DNA of 64,000 nucleotides, taken from contig CALUWN010000002.1 of assembly GCA_944324495.1 (NCBI GenBank), positions 124,001 through 188,000 of the forward strand. The letters are read 5' to 3'. The notes beneath the pieces are model-generated. The model did not search any database. It worked only from the letters and a program-made list of their open reading frames with translations, and had not been told where the DNA came from. A program made the position numbers and the translations under genes. Below, piece after piece: positions 54,543 to 63,150 of the stretch (the first letter of the stretch is position 1; the number at the start of each line of letters is the position of its first letter). The DNA is from an uncultured Mucispirillum sp. (GTDB taxonomy: Bacteria > Chrysiogenota > Deferribacteres > Deferribacterales > Mucispirillaceae).

Positions 54543-54740
54543 ATGCATAATCTTATTCATTACAAAGAACATTACGGGCGAATTTCTTTTTCACACACGG
54601 AAAATAATTATTCCAGCAGTGTAAAAGGGGTGAAAGCAGGTAACAATGTATCAGTTAAAGGCACATCAGAAGATGAAGTGAAAAAAGCCTTTAGAGATTA
54701 CATTGATGAGCTTACTTTAAAGGATAATAAAAAAATATAG
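54543..54740 (+). CDS. HicB-like orphan small protein
   Basis: 65 residues behind AAGGGGGA. The pattern HYKEHYGRISFSHTENNYSSS, with VKG, NVSVKGTSEDEVKKAF and YIDEL, matches the partially degraded RNase-H-like HicB antitoxin fold. The usual C-terminal helix-turn-helix is missing, and no HicA toxin gene (about 60 residues with a G-S-H motif) lies on either side. It ends 4 bp from the convergent acetyltransferase. Confidence 0.7.
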   Translation: MHNLIHYKEHYGRISFSHTENNYSSSVKGVKAGNNVSVKGTSEDEVKKAFRDYIDELTLKDNKKI

Positions 54741-54744
54741 CAGT

Positions 54745-55287
54745 TTATAAATCATTAAAGTTTATAAAAGGTTTTGGTGGTGTATTGTGGTTTGAGATAA
54801 TCTTTTCAAGCCACAATATATCGTGCCATAAGTTAAATTTATAGCCACATTTATGAAAATGGGCTGCTTTTTCAAACCCATATTTTTCATGAAACAGTAT
54901 ACTTTCTTTATTACTTGCTGTAATGCAGGCGTATATATTTATAATATTCTGCTTTTCTATATAGTCAAAAAGTTTATTATACAAGGCTTTGCCAATTGAT
55001 TTATTTAAATATTCATGGTGGATATATATAGTGGTTTCGCAGGAATAATCATAAGCTTTTCTAGTTCTCAATGGTGCAGCATATGCAAAGCCAATAATTT
55101 TATTATTATAAATAGCAGTTAAATAAGGATATTTTTTTTGGATATTACAAACTCTTGATTTAAACTCATCATATTCTGGAATATCAATTTCAAATGTAGC
55201 AGGTGAATTTATGATGTAGTATGAGTAAATATCTAAAATATCTTTTATATGGTCATCTTTTGTAACAGTAATCTCTAAATTATCCAT
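54745..55287 (-). CDS. GNAT acetyltransferase (phosphinothricin-acetyltransferase type)
   Basis: 180 residues. Hallmarks are IYSYYIINSPATFEIDIP, GFAYAAPLRTRKAYDYSCETT and IYIHHEYLNKSIGKALYNKL, with the acetyl-CoA loop in that last segment, then ASNKESILFHEKYGFEKAAHF. PAT-type enzymes acetylate phosphinothricin, methionine sulfoximine or related amino acids; the arsenic-linked ArsN1 group is a relative. The ATG overlaps the stop of the Sel1-type gene upstream (shared base), so the two are co-translated. Confidence 0.85.
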   Translation of the reverse strand: MDNLEITVTKDDHIKDILDIYSYYIINSPATFEIDIPEYDEFKSRVCNIQKKYPYLTAIYNNKIIGFAYAAPLRTRKAYDYSCETTIYIHHEYLNKSIGKALYNKLFDYIEKQNIINIYACITASNKESILFHEKYGFEKAAHFHKCGYKFNLWHDILWLEKIISNHNTPPKPFINFNDL

Positions 55288-55877
55288 TATTTATCCTTGG
55301 AAAGTGATTTATATTTTTGGCATCCTTTTTCAGATTTGAAGTAGCAGGCACGGTCATAAAAAGTTTTTGCTTTATCTATATTTTTCTTGCTGCCTTTTCC
55401 TTCTTCATACATTAGCCCTGCATTATAGCAGGCTGCTCCATCAAGAAGTGAGCAGGCTTTTTCATATAATTTCCTAGCTTTTCTATAACTATGCCTTACG
55501 GTATTATTATTTTTTTGATAGTACAGGCTGCCTAAAGCGGAGCATCCTTTAGCAATATTATTATCGCAGGCTGTGGTATATAATTTAATAGATTTTTTGC
55601 GAATAGATTTTGAATAATCTTTAATATATATATCGCCAAGATTAACGCAGGATTCATATATAAGGTTATTACAGGCTTTTTCATAAGAATTGATTGCAAG
55701 AAGAATAAAATCAGTATCTTCAAACACCTGCCCAGCATAAAAACAAGAAAGATAGTCATTTTCACTGCATTTTTCTTCTAATGTTTTAATATGCTCTGAA
55801 AAATTATTATTTTCAGCATAGGCATTAAAAGAGAAAAGTAAAAAAGAAAGTACAAGTACACTAATATATTTTTTCAT
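55287..55877 (-). CDS. Hcp-like secreted Sel1/TPR-repeat protein
   Basis: 196 residues with a signal peptide ending AYAEN. Five 36-residue Sel1-like repeats follow, with Cys pairs at about 8-residue distance (for example in ACNNLIYESCVNLG and SLLDGAACYNAGLM), as in the disulfide-linked Helicobacter cysteine-rich Hcp proteins. It probably works in the periplasm. The ATG lacks a ribosome site, and TATACT ends 7 bp upstream, so it may be leaderless; a TTG 27 bp earlier is not preferred. Confidence 0.78.
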   Translation of the reverse strand: MKKYISVLVLSFLLFSFNAYAENNNFSEHIKTLEEKCSENDYLSCFYAGQVFEDTDFILLAINSYEKACNNLIYESCVNLGDIYIKDYSKSIRKKSIKLYTTACDNNIAKGCSALGSLYYQKNNNTVRHSYRKARKLYEKACSLLDGAACYNAGLMYEEGKGSKKNIDKAKTFYDRACYFKSEKGCQKYKSLSKDK

Positions 55878-56169
55878 AAAATTAGTATAACTTGAAAAAA
55901 TCAATTATGGAAGAAAAATATATAATTTTATAAAAATAAAAGGTTGAAAAATGACTTTATCTTTCAATATTATAATAATATGAAAAATAGCAGTATAAAA
56001 CTAATAATTTAAAAAATATAACATTAATAGTATATTAGAAGAATAAAATATTAATATATTCATCCAAAAAAATATAATAAAAAATATGACTAATAATTTT
56101 AAAACACATCTAGCATTTTTTGAAAAATTATGAAATAATAGGACATATATTGAGAGAAAGAGGTAGAGT
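55878..56169. other. AT-rich divergent intergenic region without a gene
   Basis: 292 bp of very AT-rich DNA between the divergent Sel1-type and sfrB-like genes. It should hold both promoters. I saw only short frames (up to 14 codons) and no convincing hairpin or repeat. Confidence 0.6.
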
Positions 56170-58110
56170 ATGCCAAAAGTAGTCTATGGCTTTAGGAAAG
56201 GTGAGCGTCTTGATTTTAGAAATGTAAGAGAGCAGGACAGACCTGAAACTCCGTTTTTATTTGATGATTATGTTAATGGCAAACCTGTAAAACTTGTTAT
56301 TAGCTGGCATGGGTTTTTGGTATATGATGAGGGGATAGATATTGCTACTGCTATGTGTAAATTTATGAGGTATGTAAGCGAGCATGGCTGCTGTGGAAGA
56401 TGTATTCCGGGTAAAAACGGTACTACAAAACTGGCAGACATTATGGAAGAGCTTAGAAGCGACCCAAACCTTAGCAAAATGCCAGAAGCTTTGGAACTGG
56501 CAGAAAGCATTCAGGCTACTTCCAAATGCTCATTTGCTCCTTCCTCTGTAAGTATTGTTAAATCATTTTTATTAGAATATCCTGAGAAATTACATAAATA
56601 TATAAATGCACCAAAATTAGATTATCATTTTCATATGTCAGCACCATGCACTTCAGCCTGCCCTGCACATATTCAGATACCAGAGTTTATAGATGAGCTT
56701 AGAACGAAACGGTTTTTACCTGCTTTATCTATTATAAGAGAGCATATGCCACTTGCAGGGCTTTGTGGCAGAGTATGCCCTCACCCTTGTGAAGCAGTTT
56801 GCAGGCGTGGTGAAGTTGATGAGCCTATTAATATTATGAATTTAAAACAGTCTGCTTGGAATTACGAATATTTTAGAAACCAGATGGCTATTTTGCCAGA
56901 GAAAAAAGCATCAACTGGCAAGACTTGTGCAGTAATTGGGGCAGGGCCTGCTGGGCTAAGTGCTGCTTATTATCTTGCATTAATGGGGCATCAGGTAGAA
57001 GTGTTTGATAGAATGAATGAGCCCGGTGGAATGACAGCGGCAGGCATACCTGATTTTAGAGAGCCTAGGGAACATTTAGCATATGAAGCAAATATTGTAC
57101 GCAGTTTAGGAGTAAATATCCACTACGGTAAAACTTTAGGTAAGGAGATTACTTTAGAATATTTAAAAAATACATATGATGCAACACTGCTTGCCATAGG
57201 CAACTGGATGGCTCAAGACCCAAGAATTGAAGATATGGATAAAACTTCAGGAATATATAATGGTATAGAATACCTTGAAAAAGTATCACGCCATGAACTG
57301 CCATTTGAAAAAAGTAAAGTGATAGTTGTAGGTGGAGGCAATACTGCCATAGACTGTGCTAGAACTGCCATTAGGTTTCAAAATGATGTAACTGTAGTGT
57401 ATAGAAGAACACGGGAAGAAATGCCAGCAGAAGATTATGAAATAAAAGATGCAGAAGATGAAGGTGTTAAGTTTATATTTTTAGCAGCACCTGTAAGGGC
57501 AGTTAGTGAGAATGGAAAATTAAAAGGTATAATGTGCCATAAAATGAGGCTTGGCAGCACAGATGCCACAGGCAGAAGAAGCCCAGAAGTTGTACCGGGT
57601 GAAGATTTTATTATAGAATGTGACTATTTAATACCTGCTATTGGGCAAAAAACAGATATTAGTTTTAATACTGGTGATTTAAAATTAGATGTTACCAAAT
57701 GGAACACTATAATATGTGATAAGCTTTATTTTACCACATCAATAGAGGGTATATTTGCAGCAGGTGACTGTATAGATGGGGATAGTAATACGGTAGTTCG
57801 TGCTGTAGGTGATGGAAAAAAGGCAGCTTTAATGATGGATAGGTATATGATAAGCGGTAAACCTTATTTAGAGCCTTCAGAAGTTATGGAGCGTTACTTA
57901 TATGAAAATAAAATATTCAGCTATGGTGAAGCACCTGAGCCACCACGCCCAATAATTAAAAGATATGAAACCACAAAAATATCAATGGATGAAAGGTTAA
58001 GCACTTTTAATGAGGTGGAACAGCCATTTGATGAACAGACAGCAGCACTTGAAGCAAGAAGATGTTTAAGATGTATGCGTGTGGGAATGTTTGCAACAGG
58101 GGATGAATAA
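56170..58110 (+). CDS. SfrB-like NAD(P)H-dependent FAD/Fe-S oxidoreductase subunit
   Basis: 646 residues. An N-terminal region (to about 140) with EHGCCGRCIPGKNG and a later Cys resembles the Fe-S end of NuoF. The rest is a GltD-type unit: LAGLCGRVCPHPCEAVCRRG (cluster ligands), VIGAGPAGLSAAYYLA (FAD), VVGGGNTAIDCARTA (NAD(P)H), and GIFAAGDCIDGD. A C-terminal ARRCLRCMR extension adds Cys. This fusion plus a NuoG-type partner is the layout of Geobacter SfrAB, an NAD(P)H oxidoreductase studied for Fe(III) reduction. It overlaps the next gene by one base. Confidence 0.75.
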   Translation: MPKVVYGFRKGERLDFRNVREQDRPETPFLFDDYVNGKPVKLVISWHGFLVYDEGIDIATAMCKFMRYVSEHGCCGRCIPGKNGTTKLADIMEELRSDPNLSKMPEALELAESIQATSKCSFAPSSVSIVKSFLLEYPEKLHKYINAPKLDYHFHMSAPCTSACPAHIQIPEFIDELRTKRFLPALSIIREHMPLAGLCGRVCPHPCEAVCRRGEVDEPINIMNLKQSAWNYEYFRNQMAILPEKKASTGKTCAVIGAGPAGLSAAYYLALMGHQVEVFDRMNEPGGMTAAGIPDFREPREHLAYEANIVRSLGVNIHYGKTLGKEITLEYLKNTYDATLLAIGNWMAQDPRIEDMDKTSGIYNGIEYLEKVSRHELPFEKSKVIVVGGGNTAIDCARTAIRFQNDVTVVYRRTREEMPAEDYEIKDAEDEGVKFIFLAAPVRAVSENGKLKGIMCHKMRLGSTDATGRRSPEVVPGEDFIIECDYLIPAIGQKTDISFNTGDLKLDVTKWNTIICDKLYFTTSIEGIFAAGDCIDGDSNTVVRAVGDGKKAALMMDRYMISGKPYLEPSEVMERYLYENKIFSYGEAPEPPRPIIKRYETTKISMDERLSTFNEVEQPFDEQTAALEARRCLRCMRVGMFATGDE

Positions 58111-60236
58111 TGGAAAGGCATATTACAATAAACGGAGAAAAATATCCTTTTAAAGAAGGGGATACAATTTTATCAGTAGCAGAAAGAAATAATATTAAGA
58201 TACCAGTATTATGCTATTTAAAAGATATTGCAGAAACTGGAAGCTGTAGAATGTGCCTTGTAGAAGTGGAGGGCGTACCTCAGCCAGTTGCTTCCTGCTC
58301 TGCCTTTGCCACTGACGGTATGGTAGTAAATACTGAAACCGAAGAAGTAAAAAAACACAGGCTTAAAGCTTTAGAATTTATACTTTTAAAACATCCATTA
58401 AAATGTGGAATATGCGAAAATGCTGAAGATTGTATTTTAAGGGATTTGGCTCGTGAAATGGGCGTTAGTGAAGTAAGTGATGTAGTTGAGGAAGAAAAAA
58501 GTCCGCTTCATGACTGGAATATGCTTTCATATGATATGGATACATGTGTTTTATGTATGAGATGTATTAATGTATGCAGAGATGTGGCAGGCTGTGATGC
58601 TATTGATGTAGTAGCAAGGGGAAACAACGCCCATGTAGAGCCTGTAAACAGTCCATTAAATTGTGATTTTTGTGGAATATGCGTGGATTCTTGCCCTGTG
58701 GGAGCAATAAAAGATAAACCATTTACTGATTCATTAAAGGTGTGGGAGCTTTCCTATATTAATACAACCTGTAGTTTTTGCTCTGTAGGGTGCAATATTA
58801 ACTATGGTGTAGCTCAAAACCAGATACATAGAACAAGGCTTTCCTGTGGTAACTATATATGCTCAAAAGGAAGATACGGCTTTAAGTTTTTAGAAAGCAG
58901 TAGGCGTATAAAATCACCACTTATTAAAAAAGATGGAGAGTTTGTAAAAACTGACTGGCATAATGCAATGGAAGCAATATACCAAAATATTAATAAGGCA
59001 GGTTTTGAAAATACATTAATAGTTGCAGGTGGCTGGCTTTCTAATGAAGAGTTATTCAGCTATAAATTATTGGCAGAAAAAACGGGAATGAAGTTTTTAA
59101 CAGAGGCTGAAATTTATTTTGGTAGTTTTGCCCGTAAGTTTAAAGAAAAATTTGGACATTATGAAAGTGTTGGCACACTAAAGGATGTGGAAAATTCTGA
59201 TGTAATATTTGTAATAGGGGCAGATTTTGCAAGAGAAAATGTGGGTATTAAATGGAGCGTAATGAAAGCTATTAGGAAAAATGATGCGAAAGTTATAACT
59301 ATAGGTTTACAGCGTTATGATTATGACGAAAAAACATTTTTAAGTCTTTTAGCAGATTATGCAGATTTTGCAGGTGAATTTTATAATATAGAAAATTCTG
59401 ATAAAAGCATATATATAGCTTTAAGAAAACAGATTGCAAATAATAAGAAAATATCTATAATCGTAGGTAACGAATATTTTTGTGGTGAAAAAGACCAAGA
59501 ATCAGTATTAGCATTTGCTGATTTTATAGGCAGGGATAAGTTATCTGCTTTTATAGCAGCCCATGATAAGCTAAATTATACTGGTGGTTTATACGCAGAA
59601 GGCAGCACTATTGATGAAGTGATAAAATCTGCTCCAAAAGTAGTATTTGCTCTTGCTGTAAACCCATCTAAAGGAAAAGATGAGGCACTTTTAAAAATTA
59701 TAGAGCAGGCAGATTTTTATGCAACGCCTGATATGTTTTTAACAGGCAGTGTAAATAATGCTGATGTGGTACTGCCTGTAAAATCTGTGCTTGAGATAGA
59801 CGGCACAACTATTAGTTTAGATGGCAGATTAATGCATATAAATAAAGTGGTGCAGGCCCCTGTTAATACAAAATCAAACCTTGAAATAGCGAGTATTATT
59901 GGCGATTATTTTAGAAAGAAAATACAGATAGATACTAGAAAAATATATGATGATATTGCAGAAATTTTAGGCTTTGAAAAAGATGAAGTATATGGCAGGA
60001 AAGAAAAAACTTTCAACAAAACATCATATACATATACTCCGCACGAGCATAAAGAATGCATAGTATATGTAAACCCAAGGCACCATGAAGGTGTATTAAC
60101 TAAGATAATTTATGCTTATCCTGAAGATAAATACCCTGTTTTTCCTGAAGTGGAAAAAAGTATATCTCCGGGTTATAAACGGTTTAATAATATAGAAGAT
60201 AATATAGCAAAAGGCGTTAAGCTTGTGCCTAGATAA
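58110..60236 (+). CDS. SfrA-like NuoG/formate-dehydrogenase-type Fe-S subunit
   Basis: 708 residues. In order: 2Fe-2S ferredoxin (CYLKDIAETGSCRMCLVEVEG is split as Cys-x11-Cys-x2-Cys); the His-Cys cluster HRLKALEFILLKHPLKCGIC; two 4Fe-4S motifs, CVLCMRCINVC and CDFCGICVDSCPVG; a further Cys motif (CSFCSVGCN); then a molybdopterin-oxidoreductase-type domain. As in NuoG, I see no catalytic Cys or selenocysteine, so it is probably an electron conduit. It pairs with the upstream GltD/NuoF-type protein. Confidence 0.75.
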   Translation: MERHITINGEKYPFKEGDTILSVAERNNIKIPVLCYLKDIAETGSCRMCLVEVEGVPQPVASCSAFATDGMVVNTETEEVKKHRLKALEFILLKHPLKCGICENAEDCILRDLAREMGVSEVSDVVEEEKSPLHDWNMLSYDMDTCVLCMRCINVCRDVAGCDAIDVVARGNNAHVEPVNSPLNCDFCGICVDSCPVGAIKDKPFTDSLKVWELSYINTTCSFCSVGCNINYGVAQNQIHRTRLSCGNYICSKGRYGFKFLESSRRIKSPLIKKDGEFVKTDWHNAMEAIYQNINKAGFENTLIVAGGWLSNEELFSYKLLAEKTGMKFLTEAEIYFGSFARKFKEKFGHYESVGTLKDVENSDVIFVIGADFARENVGIKWSVMKAIRKNDAKVITIGLQRYDYDEKTFLSLLADYADFAGEFYNIENSDKSIYIALRKQIANNKKISIIVGNEYFCGEKDQESVLAFADFIGRDKLSAFIAAHDKLNYTGGLYAEGSTIDEVIKSAPKVVFALAVNPSKGKDEALLKIIEQADFYATPDMFLTGSVNNADVVLPVKSVLEIDGTTISLDGRLMHINKVVQAPVNTKSNLEIASIIGDYFRKKIQIDTRKIYDDIAEILGFEKDEVYGRKEKTFNKTSYTYTPHEHKECIVYVNPRHHEGVLTKIIYAYPEDKYPVFPEVEKSISPGYKRFNNIEDNIAKGVKLVPR

Positions 60237-60263
60237 ATAGTATTAGTTGTATGGGGAAAGTAT

Positions 60264-60782
60264 ATGAAAACAAAAATTATATTTATAATTTTATTTGCTG
60301 CTGTTTCAATTTTTGCATATGCAGAAGAAAGCCTTAATGGTATTATTAAAGTAATGGTTGATAATATTAAAGTTGAAAATTCAAGATGTATAACCATACC
60401 GGGTGATAAGGGTGTTTTAAGAATATATATGGAATCAAAAAATATTAGCCCTCACTCTATTGAATATTTGGTTATAGATTATAACGGTAATCAAACATCA
60501 TTTCAAGCAGGCAGCAATTTTTTAATAACTCAGGATGATAAACTTGTTTTTGGAAAGCATAAGGATAGAGTATATGCAAAAATAAATGATAATACCTATA
60601 AAGAACAGCTTAAAATAAAGCATAATAATTTTTTATATGATTATACAAGCAATAATATAAAAATTACTGTTGATGACAACAAATTTACAGCAGAAGAAGT
60701 GCTTTATGATAGAAGCAGTGAAAAGTTTGTAGTTTATAGTAACGGTATGGCAGTAAAACAGATAGAAGTAGGTGCAGAATAA
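60264..60782 (+). CDS. Small secreted protein, unknown function
   Basis: 172 residues: a signal peptide ending FAYAEE and a beta-rich mature domain with one Cys (SRCITIPGD). No recognised motif. GGGGA precedes the ATG, 27 bp after the sfrA-like stop. It may be read through from that operon but need not share a function. Confidence 0.62.
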   Translation: MKTKIIFIILFAAVSIFAYAEESLNGIIKVMVDNIKVENSRCITIPGDKGVLRIYMESKNISPHSIEYLVIDYNGNQTSFQAGSNFLITQDDKLVFGKHKDRVYAKINDNTYKEQLKIKHNNFLYDYTSNNIKITVDDNKFTAEEVLYDRSSEKFVVYSNGMAVKQIEVGAE

Positions 60783-60883
60783 ACATCTATAAAAAACAGC
60801 CTAATAATTTTTTAATGTAGATAATATTTCTTATTATAAGTTTAAAATAATCAATAACTTTTTTATGGTCTGTCCAAATATGG

Positions 60884-61585
60884 TTATTTTTCCATAACTG
60901 CTATTGTAACAGCACCAAATACTAATGTTTTAAAATGTATATTTTTAAAGCCAGCATCTTCAATAAGTTTTTTATATTCTTTATGTTTTGGAAAATGGTA
61001 AACAGAATCAGGCAGATATTTATACGCCTTGTGGGAAGAAAAAATACCACCAATAAGGGGCAATATATGCATAAAATAAAGCCTGTAGAAAAAACTTGTT
61101 AATTTATTTTCTGGTCTTGTAAGTTCTAATATACATACAATACCACCCTGTTTTATTACCCTGTAAAGCTCAGAAAGACCGCGAGCTTTATCTGTAACAT
61201 TTCTAAACCCAAAAGCAATTGTAAGCCTGTCAAAAGAGTTATCTTTAAAGGGCAGGTTATGGGCATCTGCTGCGGTAAATGGTATATTTTCAAGTTTTTT
61301 CTGGCTTATATGCAGCATATTAACACTAAAATCTGCACCGTAAATTACAGCATCTGGATGCTGTTTTTGGATTTCAGTAATCATATCACCAGTGCCGCAT
61401 GCTAAATCAAGCACTTTGTTGCCGGGTTTAATATTTGCAAGCCTGATTGCGTTTCTTCGCCAGTTATTATCAAGGGCAAAACTTAATAAGCCGTTTAAAA
61501 AATCGTACTTATCTGCAATATTATTAAACATTTCTTGTATTTTTTTAGATTGTTCCTGTTCTTTTATACTTTCATTATAAGACAT
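60884..61585 (-). CDS. menG: Demethylmenaquinone/ubiquinone methyltransferase
   Basis: A 233-residue UbiE/MenG-family enzyme that adds the last methyl group in quinone synthesis. MFNNIADKYDFLNGLLSF opens the domain. VLDLACGTGDMITEI is the AdoMet site, and GFRNVTDKARGLSELYRVIK and ILELTRP follow. Menaquinone is the likely product in an anaerobe. The start codon lies within the last 22 bp of the phosphatase gene, so the two are co-transcribed. No other men gene is near. ubiE is the alternative name. Confidence 0.92.
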   Translation of the reverse strand: MSYNESIKEQEQSKKIQEMFNNIADKYDFLNGLLSFALDNNWRRNAIRLANIKPGNKVLDLACGTGDMITEIQKQHPDAVIYGADFSVNMLHISQKKLENIPFTAADAHNLPFKDNSFDRLTIAFGFRNVTDKARGLSELYRVIKQGGIVCILELTRPENKLTSFFYRLYFMHILPLIGGIFSSHKAYKYLPDSVYHFPKHKEYKKLIEDAGFKNIHFKTLVFGAVTIAVMEK

Positions 61586-63150
61586 GTAAAATCATCCCTT
61601 TGGAGAGTAGTATCTGTAACAAGCTCTTTATATAAGTCTTCTGCAATATCTTTAGGTGAGTTTTTTGAGAGGGCTTTTACAAGGCACAGTAAATCATCTA
61701 AAGAAGAATATTCAATTAAACCATCGGTATATACAAATATAAGGCTGTTCTTATCTACTTTTAATTTTTTTGATTTATATTCTTCAGACATAATACCCAT
61801 AGGCATATAGTCAGAAGTAAGGTATTCTATTTTATTATCATTTAATACAGCAGCAGGGTCATGACCGCAGGAAATATATTCAAGTTCTGCTGTGTCCTCT
61901 CTATATATTCCAAAAAAGCTTGTAATAAACCTGTCGCTGAAATTTTTTGATATTAAAAATTCATTAATATCTGCCACCTGTTTTGTAAGGTTATCTGATG
62001 AATTAAACTTAGACATAAATACGCTTAATACAACAGTAAGTACAGCAGCAGAATATCCTTTACCACAAACATCTGCCACGCAGAAAAGATAATCGTTTCC
62101 TTTTTTTAACATATGTACAAAATCGCCCCCTGCGTTTCTTGCAGGATAACTTATACCATATACATTTGGGTTTTCTTCTAAAAATATATTTTTCTTAACA
62201 AATTTATTTAATATATCAGCAGTATATGCAATCTCAGTTTCTACTATTTTAAATTTTGTAAGTGCTTCATGGTTTAGTGCGTTTTCAGTAGCAATAGATA
62301 CAATGCTTGATACAAGAGAAGAAAAATCTTTATCTGGTACAATATCTACAATAATATTAAATAGAGCAAAATGTAAGTTTGCTACTTTATCATATATGAA
62401 AAAAGTATTTTTAATATTAAACTTAGGAGAAACAACTTCGTTTTCTATAAAAATTGTATCATCTAAGTTTTTAAGATAATCAGATATTGGAAAATCATTT
62501 ATAGTTATATTATTTTCTAAATCATCTTCTTCAAGCCCTATACCGTAGAATTCATCATTGTAATACACACATACAGCATCCGCAGAGAATACTTCCATAA
62601 AAAATGAAAGTGACATGGATATAACTTCCTGCAGTTCTAAAGCCATAAAGATTATACTTGCACGTTTAACAAAATCTACCTTTTTTTGATAGTCAATATA
62701 TAAATCCATCTGCCTTTCTTTTGAAAAAAGTTCCACAGCACGTCTTCCAAAATATGGAGCAATAAGTTTAATATGTTCTTCAATTTCTTTTGGCAGCTGA
62801 TGTTCAAATGTGATTACATGTGTTACTCTGTTATTATTTCTAAAGAATAACGCTGTATGGATATGGTATGTAACATCAAAATATGAAATATCAATATTTA
62901 TGTTGCTTGAGAAATCTTCATCTTTAAAACCCAGCTCATAAATATCAAAGGTGGCATATAAATCAGAAGGAATGTAAGAGCATGGTTCACACACATTACC
63001 CCTAACATCCCATATGCGAAAAGCATATATGTTGTGACTATTAAGCAGAGCATTAATCTGCTTAATAAACTCTTCTGTAGTTTCTGATGAAATGATTTTT
63101 AGTAAATCAAAATTAATATTACTATCGTTATTCTTTTCCATCTGCTGCAT
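61564..63150 (-). CDS. PP2C (SpoIIE/RsbU-type) serine phosphatase
   Basis: 528 residues. The first 300 are a mixed region, possibly with a degenerate GAF domain near 160-290 (no strict motif visible). The C-terminal PP2C domain has NAGGDFVHM, VADVCGKGYSAAV, ISCGHDPAAVL, VYTDGLIEYS and RDDFTCLIM. Metal ligands appear intact. Its substrate is presumably a STAS protein, possibly the one at 39547 or another elsewhere. It overlaps the HDOD gene by 23 bp and menG by 22 bp. Confidence 0.88.
   Translation of the reverse strand: MQQMEKNNDSNINFDLLKIISSETTEEFIKQINALLNSHNIYAFRIWDVRGNVCEPCSYIPSDLYATFDIYELGFKDEDFSSNINIDISYFDVTYHIHTALFFRNNNRVTHVITFEHQLPKEIEEHIKLIAPYFGRRAVELFSKERQMDLYIDYQKKVDFVKRASIIFMALELQEVISMSLSFFMEVFSADAVCVYYNDEFYGIGLEEDDLENNITINDFPISDYLKNLDDTIFIENEVVSPKFNIKNTFFIYDKVANLHFALFNIIVDIVPDKDFSSLVSSIVSIATENALNHEALTKFKIVETEIAYTADILNKFVKKNIFLEENPNVYGISYPARNAGGDFVHMLKKGNDYLFCVADVCGKGYSAAVLTVVLSVFMSKFNSSDNLTKQVADINEFLISKNFSDRFITSFFGIYREDTAELEYISCGHDPAAVLNDNKIEYLTSDYMPMGIMSEEYKSKKLKVDKNSLIFVYTDGLIEYSSLDDLLCLVKALSKNSPKDIAEDLYKELVTDTTLQRDDFTCLIMKV

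Noticed and set aside
55951-56153. Two tiny frames (10 and 14 codons) before the sfrB-like gene
   Set aside because: Too short, low complexity and no conserved leader-peptide feature.
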